A stretch of 64,000 nucleotides of DNA from Odiellus spinosus (taxonomy: Eukaryota > Arthropoda > Arachnida > Opiliones > Phalangiidae): positions 18,143,024 through 18,207,023 of the forward strand of contig OY987231.1 of the NCBI GenBank assembly GCA_963920705.1, in the 5' to 3' direction. The translations under genes were made by a program, and so were the position numbers. Below the pieces are notes generated by a model. It was not told the DNA's origin. It saw only the letters and a list, made by a program, of their open reading frames with translations, and made no database searches. This document shows positions 48,891 through 59,815 of this stretch, in pieces. The first letter of the stretch is position 1, and every line of letters starts with the position of its first letter.

Positions 48891-51800
48891 ATAATAAAAC
48901 ATATTTGTGTGTTTCTGAGTTATGCCAAAAATTGGAGAAGATTTAGATTTTGAGATTCCCTGTTAAAACATGTCTCAAGGATAGTCCAAATTAATACGCT
49001 GTCTTTAAATATAATTGTATATTTGCCCTACCCTTCGCTTTATCTTTGACGAGGGAGCTACGGTTTAATTGAAAGATCTATTGTCTTAATTTGATCCGCG
49101 CCTAAAAATATACTAACACCAATAAAGCTAACTGGTTCGTCACCCATAACTGAATACATATTAGTTGGAAAAGTCAACCGTTTCATCCGCTTGCTTTTCT
49201 TAATATTTGGCAGCTGCGGGTTGGCCATCATAAAATTCCGTTAACCACGGACGCCGCGCCCCGACTCTTTTGAGACGTCGAGAAGATTATTCAGAAATTT
49301 TTCCGAACTTATTAATAAGATGGGAGGCGAGGTACCAAGTTTTCCTCGCCATTTATATGCAAATGACGATTAGTCACGTTTTAGCCCACAGCGTCCCCAA
49401 AAACTGCTAATTAAGCCCTCGCTAATATTGGAAGTCTTCGCCTCTATGCTGGTATATATAAATATATGTGTTATTATACGGTTTCTTCACTGCCTGCCCA
49501 TTTTTCAGTCTTAAGGGTGTATTTCTTCCTCCTTGTTTTTCTTGTGTTTAAAGTTTTGGTTTGAAGATTTTAAAAATCATAGTCTTTTCAAATTAAAAGT
49601 TTTATAATTAAAACAAGTTTTGTTTACCTTTGTTTTTACGCAAAAGGAAAAGAAAAGTTTTAATAATATTTAATATTTAATAGTAATATACATTTATCAT
49701 TGTTATTTGACAAAATCCCGTAATCTTACGTTGAGGTTTCTACTAACGTTTGTATGACTACCTCTTTGCACCAGAAACTAGCTCGATTGATCGCGTTAGT
49801 GTTGGATACTCCAAAGGTTTATCATAGTCCACATAACAGCACGTAATCTCGCATCCACGCGTGACCTTGAATACCAAATTGGCTTTTATTTTTTATGCTT
49901 CTAATCTATTACTAGAACTTTACGAGACCAAACACCTTGTAAATATTAGAAAAAGACAAAAATAATAATTTAAATCCAAACTGGCTTCCGCCGCGGAAAA
50001 ACTAATTCGTCTTATATCTTTCAACGAGATAGGGCCCGTCCATAAATTTTATCTTTCGCGGTAACTCGAGCTTCGTACTATTCAATCGTTAAATAAAAAT
50101 CTTTAGGAATTGACCCTGTTTTTAATAAAACCACTCGAGGAAGTTGGCAGTTTCGAATTACTTTTTAGCTTTCATTTGTTGCCTAGTTTCCTTTTCGCCC
50201 AAACTCGCTTCCTTTACTTCGCCACCATTTGACTTATCTGAGGCAATGAAATTACGTTTATGGGAAAAACAAAAAGGAGAGCCTAAACTCCAGTTCAAGA
50301 AAAGTTTGCAAAAGAGTCAAAACGAAGTAATTTAAAGGATGACTCTAATGGAAATTTATCTTTATTTTGAATCACAATAGATTGGATTAAAACTTTAAAA
50401 ATAACTTCAATTACATTAAAATCGTATAAGTCTTACGAAACATCTGGCTGTATTAGATTAAAGTGTATTGAAATTAACAAACCAATGATTAATTTAATTA
50501 ATTTCAAAGATAAGTATACTATCACCACTAATATAATTCTAATTTCCTAGATTAGGAACTATAATTATTATATTAATTCAATTCAGTTCGATTCATAGCT
50601 GTTATATACAAACAAATATTATATATCATCGTAACACACGTCGATAAACGTCACGAAGACGTCAATTTAGGAGAGCCAATAAGATACAGGGTCGATTTGA
50701 GCCGAAAGTTTTAGGACTAAGGAGAGATGGACATTCTTATTGTGTAGTTATCTAGATCATATTCTTGATTTTTTCTTTGCATGTCTGATATAGTTTTATC
50801 AAGTTTATTTTTATTTTAAGCAAAGCTATAGTGATTTTTTTTTTCTTCTGTTGGTGAAACTTATAAATCATGGATAAATGTACTAGGCGTAGAGGTGGAA
50901 TGGAAGAAAGGATAAAAACCTCCTTATACTTAATATGAGGGATTTTGCTCATGCGCAATAACATCGAGGGTTCTTTAACTGAAATGCCTATCTCTTTTTA
51001 CGGTTAAAATGTTTTAGTTTGTGCCAATATTCGTATACAAAGCTGAAAATAAAGTTAATTTTCACGAGACTTTTACTTTAAGAATCGCTAGCCCCTTCGG
51101 CTTCTTACTCATTGCTTCAAAATTCTATTGAACTGGGATTTCACCACGTACAATACTGAGATGCTTAAAGTTCAATTTAATTTCTTATATACACGTATAC
51201 AGTGGTGATTGAACATTGTAGACGTTATGAAATCTCCGATTGTTTTTGACAACGGGAATGTGAAGGAAGCGAAGAAATCTTGCAGCCGAGTATGAGGAGA
51301 AGGGGTGTCGGGGTATATAGTGGTTTTAGAAAAGCGTGGGCCGAAGAAGTAAGCGGCCTTGTTTGTCTTGGACCCTCCCTCGAGTCTCCCCCTCTCTAGT
51401 CAAAAGGACGAGCCGCTGGCTTACTAATTAAACGGACTTTTAATCCGAGCAGTCAAAAGCTAAACGTCCTACTCTATCTCTTGGCTTTCTTCTTTTAAGG
51501 ATGCCAAAACCCTTTAAATTGGAAGCTCTCCTTTATCAACGGTTCGTTACCAGATTTTTTTTTTCGATTCCCAGTCACCGATGATATTATCTGTTTAATG
51601 AACCTTTTTTAGAGTTATTTTTTTATCTTTTCAAAGGAAAAGATTTCGTTGTTTTTACGCTTTTTTTTAGCAACACCGATTACGTCACGCTTCTATTTTT
51701 CATTAATAAATATCAAGGATAATTATCCTTACAAATATTATAGTCATAATGTTTGACAGATTTTAAATTGGCATACAGCAAGGAATCATTTAGGCTTAGG

Positions 51801-52181
51801 AGCAAAGATATTCTAAACCATTAATACTTGAAATTGATTCGAGAAAATTTTAAATCAAATTGTGCAGTAAAATATTATAGGCGCGTAACAACTAGGTAAT
51901 TAACTTAAGTAGAAAATTTAATTACCAGAGCTCGTTTGTTGTAAGTACATTAAAAGAAGAGAAATTTTGGTTACTAAGTATGCAATGATTTGATGTATAT
52001 ACCAATGTTCTTAGGTACATAAATAACTTCTTGTTGGTTGTGAATTTTTTGTTATTTAGTATCTGCAGAGTAATTTGTAATTTTTGTTATTGTTGGGAAA
52101 GTTTTGGTGTCATAGTAATAACTCAATTATAATAAACCACTTCTAATTACCTTTAAACCATAGTAATTTGTTAAATAATAT

Positions 52182-52517
52182 CAGAAGCCGATGAAACCAT
52201 CCTTTGAAGTCTACTACTCCAATGTTTCATATAGCGCTCCTCTCTGTATGGGTAAAATTCCCAATTTTACGAGTTAGAAGGGGTCCTACTTCATCCCCCT
52301 GTCTACGGAAAATTGGAAATTCTCTCTCTCCACAAACGACGACGTTTTTTGGACGAACTCCAAGGCTACTGGAGATATTCGCTCGACGAGCTCCCGCTCC
52401 GAAAACATCTACTGTTAGGAGGCGTACGAATCGCGCCTTTTGAGAATAACCCACACAGAGAGGGGTAGACAAGACCCGGGAGTAATAGACTTCAAAGGAG
52501 GGTTTCATCGGCTTCTG
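52182..52517 (-). mobile_element. CAGAAG family MITE, copy 12 (subfamily A)
   Basis: Reverse orientation. 7-bp duplication ATAATAT (52175-52181, 52518-52524). Confidence 0.92.
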
Positions 52518-53586
52518 ATAATATCTTGTAGACCTGAAATTCCATTGACTAAGATATTGTTTTAAGTGTTTTTTTTTTTTTTTTTTTGAAAAAATGCCCT
52601 GCCACTCGATTAGTTTTATTTTTCTATTGCTGACGAGTGTCCAAAACACCTATGACGTTCCAGCGCTTCGTGTAATTGTACTCCCGCCTTTATAGCGTTA
52701 TATTATTGCCTATATAAATATATATACCGAAGAATAATCGCACTTCGGGGCGTTTTTCTACATTTCGTGTCTATAATCTCCTGGGACATTTCTGTTTTTA
52801 AATTAGGAATGTATAGGCAGTTGACAAGTCTATATTTCGTCCGGTTTTTTCTTCGATCTATTCTTACTCAGGGGAATAAAACAAACCCCTAAGTAATTTA
52901 TCATCGCCGTTATAGGGAAACTTCAGCCAGTTTACCTTCCCGCCCAAAAAAAATAATAATAAAAAAAAACTATAAGAAAAAACATTGAAGATATATAAAA
53001 CTGGTATAAAAAATCTAAATATCGATTTGGTTCATCTTTTTGATTTTGAATGTTCAGTGCTATGAAAGGTTTTTGTGTTTCGTGGAAATGATGGCAAAGT
53101 TTGGTATGTGTGTATTATATATGATAAATAATTAGACTACGTATACATACAACAGCAGAACCTTTTTTATATGAATTAACCAGTTTAGGGATACGTCACT
53201 CCACATTAGAGATCGAGGTTTTGACAAAATAATCCACAACTATCAGTTAATCAGTTTATCATAAAAATAATCGGAAAATTATTCGCGATTACATTGGATT
53301 TATCATAGACTTTCCTCGAAAAATTTTAAGTTATGAATAAAGATAAAATAATCAGAAATTTCTTGTCCAAACCCCAATCTCTACTCCACATGGATTAGGC
53401 AGTTCACTAGAGAATGAGAAAGTGGAAAAAATGAAGCTGCAAAGTCTATAGTAGATTCTGATTTAAAAAACCAATATTTCGCACACTTCGAGCTAATTTT
53501 CGCGAGCGAGAAGACATTCCTATTCTTGATTCTTCTAAGACATGTTTATCAAGTTTAGTTTTTTTATTTTTTTCTGTTGGTGAAAC

Positions 53587-53922
53587 CAGAAGCCGATGAA
53601 ACCCTTCTTTGAAGTCTACTACTCCAATGTTCCATATAGCGCTCCTCTCTGTAGGGTAAAATTCCCAATTTTACGAGTTAGAAGGGGTCCTACTTCATCC
53701 CCCCTGTCTACGGAAAATTGGAAATTCTCTCTCTCCACAAACGACGTCGTTTTTTGGACGAACTCCAAGGCTACTGGAGATATTCGCTCGACGAGCTCCC
53801 GCTCCGAAAACATCTACTGTTAGGAGGCGTACGAATCGCGCCTTTTGAGAATAACCCATACAGAGAGGGGTAGACACGACCCGGGAGTAATAGACTTCAA
53901 AGGAGGGTTTCATCGGCTTCTG
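53587..53922 (-). mobile_element. CAGAAG family MITE, copy 13 (subfamily A)
   Basis: Reverse orientation. 7-bp duplication GTGAAAC (53580-53586, 53923-53929). The left flank resembles unfilled DNA near 50848. Confidence 0.92.
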
Positions 53923-55599
53923 GTGAAACTCATTTCAAATGGTAGCGTTGATGTTTGACTTTATTTCGTTAAAAAGCACCCATTTCGAGATTTCGTTATT
54001 AATTTTCTCTTTTTCGCTTACCCTTTATCATTTGCTCGTTTTAATATCATTTGCCCAATGGAAAGTCATTATACGTTGTGGGTGGGCCTTCTCTTTGCCT
54101 TCAGTCCACTTTTCGATTCTCCCTTTGTGTTTGATATTTTCCCGCGCTTTAAACTGAGTCGTTATAATTTTGTTCGTTATAAATTTGAATTCTTTCGTTT
54201 TTAATTAGATTTCGCCCCGAAGACATTTTTGTCAAATTACTGCGCTTTTTAGCCTACTATTTCCAAAATTAAATACAGTCTAAAACTACACATTTTGTTT
54301 AAATTTGTCCTCTATAAGAGTCTGTTTCGGTAAAGAATGTGGGCGCACCCAATTGAAGTGAAATGGAGTAGCCGTCGAATTTGAAAAGCTGCACTGGCAT
54401 TGGTTATAAACAACAAGGCGTAGTAATGTTTTCAGGCCAGTATATGAGAGCCCCTATATTATATTTGGGCGCTTCCAACCAGTTTCAGAATTGGCAAGCT
54501 ATTACGTCACTGGCGCAGCCTCCCAAAAAGGTTTTGTTCGCTGGATACGCGGCTGAACGTTTTGGCAATTGTATTGGGTTGGAGGAACTTCATGAATTGT
54601 TCAGAGTCATAATTTCACGGGTGAAATTTTCCCTCCCATGTAATCTCGGTTACTAAGCTCGAGTAGTAAAAGGCATAAAAGAGTATAACTATTTTTATTT
54701 TAAAAATTTCTTTACATTTTTAAAATATCTCAGGGTCTTGCACTTTCGTCTTTTTACGATGTTGCATACGTAAAGGTTTACATAAATATACATGGCGACT
54801 AGAAAATATTTTCTTTTAAGCTACTCTAAAACCCGTTTTTAAGTCCTATTGCGTTTTTCTGTCCACCGCCGCCATTGTCAAAAGCAGTAGATGCTTACTG
54901 GAAAATGACAGAGATATTCTTTACTGTCAGAAACGTGCGTAATTACCGTGGCTCTACGAACCATCTTGTTTATTTATATATATTTTTATCTTACACGTAG
55001 TTCCGAATACATCCCTGGAACATGTTCTACAAATAGCCTATTGTTTCCAGAAGTGTTGCTCGACCATGCCGTTGCGTAGTACACGCGTTCTTGATCCCTT
55101 ATTTTTGTTCTTTCTCTCGCGCTTCTCGTCCCCAGAGCGAGCAACGCGTCATGCATAATTTATTCTACACCTGTTATACGATATACGCGAATGCGACTAT
55201 GTGGCCCGTGTCAGGCAGTCGGATGGCAAAGCCAACACTTTTACTTCTTTTCATTTCCCTCTAACGCAGTTTTCTTTCCGTTTATATACGTCTTTTTATT
55301 CTTTTTATATATTTTATTTTTCCATTTTTCCATTTTTCTATCTCACCTACTTTTTTTTCCCACACATACCCTGGTTTTTCTTGTTTAAATTCAAATTTTG
55401 TTTGAATAGTATTAAATATATTTGAGAACAAAAATTGCTACAACTTTTTATACGCGATTTTAACTTTTCTTTATTTAGTTTTTAAAGAGAAGCTACAGTA
55501 TAGTATCTAAAAACTGAAAAATTAATAAAACATAATAAACAGAATATACGTTACTCTCTACCGGAAGTAACTTTCTCTCTGTATAATCGGAATTTTTCC

Positions 55600-55855
55600 A
55601 AAGAATGGTCATCGACCAATGAGCAAAGGCCCATCGTTATGGCGAGATCTCCATTAGGCTTCCAATAACATTCGATTGCTCGATGACCCTTCAATGCGAA
55701 TAAATTCAAGATCTCCATGAATCTAGCTAGCTAAGCCTATTTTCATTTTATTTCTAGTTAAATATTTGTAATTACTGTTGGATTAGGCCCATTTAAACGA
55801 TAAGGAGTCGATAAAAAAACGCATGTTGTTAAGTTGCATTGCATTCTTCCTTTAA
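55600..55855. mobile_element. TTAA foldback element (GAATGCAACC type), copy 5, left-truncated
   Basis: Begins within the core (GGTCATCGACCAATGAGC) and runs to the right edge, with TTAA at 55852-55855. The left outer arm is absent. Confidence 0.65.
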
Positions 55856-56405
55856 ATTATGATCGCATTTATTCCTTTAAACAATGGGATGTTTTTGGTG
55901 TCGAGACGAAGGCGATAATTTTGGATAGATCTTTCTTTAGTCTATCTCCTCTCTGGGGCCCCGAGAGTCAGTATTTTTACTTTATATTATTTTACCGGAT
56001 GTCTAGGTTGTGTCTGACCTACTTTTTGTTTGTTATAAAAAACGCCTAGTATATATTATCAATAGCTCGATTACAGGGGCAATTTATCTAATGTATTTCC
56101 CATGAGCGCCTATAAAAGTGTTCTACCTGTCGAACATCAATGTCCACGGAAAAGAAGTCATTTAGGAGCTTAGTAAAATATTTTTATTATTTAGGCATAG
56201 TCTTCGTAATTTTTTTATTTCTTAAAATATATAATCAAGATATAAAAAAAGGAGCGAACCTTATCGTAGTATATGCAAACCCTCCTTAAGTGTATCAATT
56301 TATAATGCTCTATTCGTGACAGATCAACGCGACTAGGGGGAGGGGCTATCGGTGGAAGCATAAGAAAATTGTAACCTCAAAGTAGCCAATTTTAATGGGA
56401 TCTAT

Positions 56406-56742
56406 CAGAAGCCGATGAAACCCTCCCTTGAAGTCTATTACTCCCGGGTCTTGTCTACCCCTCTCTGTATGGGTTATTCTCAAAAGGCGCGATTCGTACG
56501 CCTCCTAACGGTAGATGTTTTCGGAGCGGGAGCTCGTCGAGCGAATGTCTCCAGTAGCCTTGGAGTTCGTCCAAAAAACGTCGTCGTTTGTGGAGAGAGA
56601 GAATTTCCAATTTTCCGTAGACAGGGGGGATGAAGTAGGACCCCTTCTAACTCGTAAAATTGGGAATTTTACCCATACAGAGAGGAGCGCTATATGGAAC
56701 ATTGGAGTAGTAGACTTCAAAGGAGGGTTTCATCGGCTTCTG
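56406..56742 (+). mobile_element. CAGAAG family MITE, copy 14 (subfamily A)
   Basis: 7-bp duplication GATCTAT (56399-56405, 56743-56749). Very close to copy 1 over its whole length. Confidence 0.92.
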
Positions 56743-56837
56743 GATCTATGCATATGAGGAAAGGGAGAGGTTTCTATCTCTCTTTACAGTGTATGCCCTT
56801 ACAAGCGCTTCCCCAGTAAGGGGCTCTATGACGTCAT

Positions 56838-56962
56838 CGTTTAAATAGGCCTAATCCAGCAGGAAAAAAATATTACAAACAACTATTAAACTAGAAATAA
56901 ATTTAAAACTAACCCTGAAAATAGGCTTAGCTATATTCATGGAGATCCTACATTCCCCATGG
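56838..56962. mobile_element. TTAA foldback element (GAATGCAACC type), copy 6, fragment
   Basis: Left arm only: TTTAAATAGGCCTAATCCAG through ATAGGCTTAGCTATATTC to GGAGATCC. About 90 bp after the CAGAAG MITE at 56406. Confidence 0.6.
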
Positions 56963-57662
56963 GTGGCCTACACCTTTAATACTTTAACCTTTAAACCTTT
57001 TTATCCTTAAAAATACTTTTTCAACTATCGACGTGGCCAGTTTCTGCCCTTAAGGTCAAGAATTTTCGTTGATAAAACTCTAAACTTCCACAGATCGGTC
57101 TAAATCCTATACGTGTACATATACACGTACACTCTCTTTAAAAACAACAAATGAGCTTTTTGGTCAAGCAACGCTATGTTTTTTTTATTCTTGCGCGGTA
57201 CTATATATGACCCTTATCGGGTCACGGAGTGTCCAATTCAGTATCATCGGTCAAAGAAAGAAAGAAATAAATAAAAACCCAACAGTATTGGTTAAAAACA
57301 ATAGAAAATAACTTATTGTTCGTTTTTATTTTATTTCGTTTTATTTTTACTTCACTATATATGATATAGTTCTTTGGTTTTTAGTCTCACCCTAATATAA
57401 TTTATAATAGTGGTTCTCAAGTCTTCTTATATTTATTGAAGATGTTGTTGTGTCTGTACGAACCAGGAGACGCGCTCAAAAATATATAAAAAAAAGTTAT
57501 ACTTTGCATATTTTGTAGGAAAATTGACTGTTCTTCCATATATTCTGGAAAATGCAATCTTATGGTCCAGTAGAATTAGGGGAAAGGGTGTGAACAAAGG
57601 TTTTTCCAACCAATCCGATGGCCCAAATATTATGAAGTAGCTGCAAACAATCTTCGTTTTAT

Positions 57663-57949
57663 CAAGAAGGATCAGACAAGGAGAGGAAAAGTGGGGCTGC
57701 GTTGAGTTAGAGAGAGAAGACCCAACCTCCCACTCGGATGGAAAGGGGGGATAGGAAATTCTCGAGGTAAACTGTTGTCACGTGGTCGCTACGCGTCTCA
57801 TATAGGATCCGTTTTACCCACGTGACAACAATTTACCACGAAGCATCTCTACCCCCGTCTGTCCCCCGTTCTCCCAGAGTGGGAGTTTAGGCCGACGCAG
57901 TAGGCACCGCGCCTTTCCCACTTTTCCTCTCCTTATCTGATCCTTCTTG
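57663..57949. mobile_element. CAAGAAGGATC-ended MITE, 287 bp
   Basis: Ends CAAGAAGGATCAGA and complement, continuing into GGAGAGGAAAAGTGGG and its complement. Perfect 7-bp duplication GTTTTAT (57656-57662, 57950-57956). The centre holds facing TTGTCACGTGG and CCACGTGACAA blocks. Single copy here. Confidence 0.88.
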
Positions 57950-58472
57950 GTTTTATCACCTGCTAAATTTCTTTGTCTCTGTAAATTCAGTTCAAATGTA
58001 CTCAAATGAGCGATGAATAATGAACTTTTAATTTGACCATGAATTAAATTAAATTTATTTAAAAACTGTGATGTAATTGATGGTGTGATTTATGAATTTT
58101 AAAAATCATAAATTTGACGCCAACTCGAGATGAAATAGTTTCAATACTCCCTTCCTGTATTAGTTTAGATGTATTAGGTACTACGAAGCGTGACTATTAT
58201 TGCAAAAAGTTAACCATCTTGTTTCTTTTTTATTTATTTCTTTCCTCCAAAACTATCGTTTGTCTTTTTATCGCCGCTTTATGACGTATCTCTCCTCTTC
58301 AAGACGCTCTAAGCGACGACTTTGTATAGCCTCTGTAAAGAATTTTGGTGGTGCGTGGGTCAGAAAAGGAGTAGGGTGACGTAAGCCTTTTAATAGAGCT
58401 TTTCGAGCGAAAAATTCCATGTGGGTATGAGAGCTAGGCTCATATACCCATGCCCTTCTTATAAGTTAAAGC

Positions 58473-59020
58473 TTAAAGGACAGGTCTCAGTGAGAATTTC
58501 GTTTTTTGGTAAACTAGATATTCTTGTAAATATTAACAAGAGCTTTAAAATGAGGCCAATTACAATAAAATCGGCCAGAAAATAAAATGGTTATTGTAAA
58601 AATAATGTTTTTAACAAAGAAAACGAGACGTTTCGAGACGAGTACCTTCTTCAGTAGATCGTTAGTGTTATTTTAAATTGAAATTATATCTTACGCCATA
58701 TTCAAATTCAAAAATCACGTGAATAATAAGTCAACGTGTTAAAGGGAGAATGAAAGGCCGAAACAACCTAATTTTAATCGATTAAGAATGCTAAAATAAT
58801 GAGAAAAACAATAATATAACTCACCAAAAATATTTCGTTATTTTATAATCAATTTCCAAAGTTCCGATGCTAAGCCTAGGCTGCCTAGCTCGGTGAACTA
58901 GGCTAGCACGACCTGTATTTTTTTAATATTCGCGGCTGTTCTTGTCGCCAATCACGAGCGAGTACGCCTATTTTTAAAATACGCGTACTCGCTCGTGATT
59001 GGAGACTAGATCAGACGGGA

Positions 59021-59057
<37 letters not shown>

Positions 59058-59362
59058 AGGCTCGTGCTTAGCATCTGCAAATTTCGGAACTTTGGAAATT
59101 TATTATAAAATAACGAAAAAATTTTGCTGAGTTATATTATTGTTTTTCTCATTATTTTAGCATCCTTAATCGATTAAAAATATTTTGTTTCGGCCTTTCA
59201 TTCCCCCTTTAAATAATTTACAAAATATTTATTTGAATTATGTTTGATAATTCTCAACTTTTTTATTTAGTTGTCCACGGTCTCATATTGTTGATCTCAT
59301 TGAGTCGTATTTCAATATCTTGTAACCTAAAAACGAAATTTTAAATTAGATCTGTCCTTTAA
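58473..59362. mobile_element. TTAA element (AAAGGACAG type), interrupted by another
   Basis: Ends TTAAAGGACAGGTCT and the complement of TTAAAGGACAGATCT, with further inverted similarity (TTTCGTTTTT). Removing the inner element 58739-59212 rejoins a host of about 416-420 bp at one TTAA. A partial relative lies at 31720-31830. Confidence 0.75.
58739..59212. mobile_element. TTAA foldback element (GAATGAAAGGCC type), copy 2, nested
   Basis: Same family as 18155-18634, with TTAA at both edges (58739-58742, 59209-59212). Right arm carries a poly-A expansion at about 59023-59055. Inserted into the TTAA element at 58473-59362. Confidence 0.85.
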
Positions 59363-59598
59363 ACCTTATTTCGGGATAGAGTTTAACTTTTTTAACCCGC
59401 TATAAACTTTATTTCAAAAAGCTTAAACGCAAATTTTTGCGGCAAATGTTTTCTAGCCAAAATACTGTCAGTTTTAGTTGGCATGTTGACAGTCTTGTCA
59501 TTTTTTTAATTTCACGCCAACCTAAACTTAGTTATGGTTTTCCAGGAATAGAATGTTGCGCTTCGTATTGAGCCATTGATGTTACGTAGTCCCTATCT

Positions 59599-59815
59599 TT
59601 AAAGGGATAATGCAACCTAATAATTAGCGAAAAATTACAAACTAATATTAATCTAGAAATAAATTTAAAACTTACCCGGAAAATAGGCTAAACTGAGTTC
59701 ATGGAGATCCTAAATTTCTTCGCATTGAAGAGTCAGCAACCAATGAGCAAAGGGAAGTCGTTAAGGCGTTATCTCCATGAGACTTCCAATAACATTTTAT
59801 TGGTCGCTGATTACG
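59599..59815. mobile_element. TTAA foldback element (GAATGCAACC type), copy 7, right-truncated
   Basis: Left edge TTAAAGGGATAATGCAACC, then core; similarity stops after TTTTATTGGTCGCTGA. The right arm is missing. Confidence 0.65.

Larger units (their letters stand above)
43551..52174. other. Long gene-less stretch, one foldback element
   Basis: The longest stretch without CAGAAG MITEs. 43943-44446 is open for 167 codons (and a second frame for 120) in locally GC-rich DNA; composition and lack of motifs argue against a gene. 49320-49420 contains ATGCAAAT next to TGACGATTAGTCACG and could be regulatory, but that is only a motif impression. Confidence 0.5.
53930..57655. other. Gene-less DNA with MITE copy 14 and foldback pieces
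   Basis: 54381-54656 is open for 91 codons with balanced composition, but I recognise no family in it. Nothing else gene-like. Confidence 0.45.

Noticed and set aside
49440-49515. TATATAAATA followed by TCAGTC as a core promoter
   Set aside because: The spacing is about 50 bases, too long for TATA to initiator, and no gene follows.
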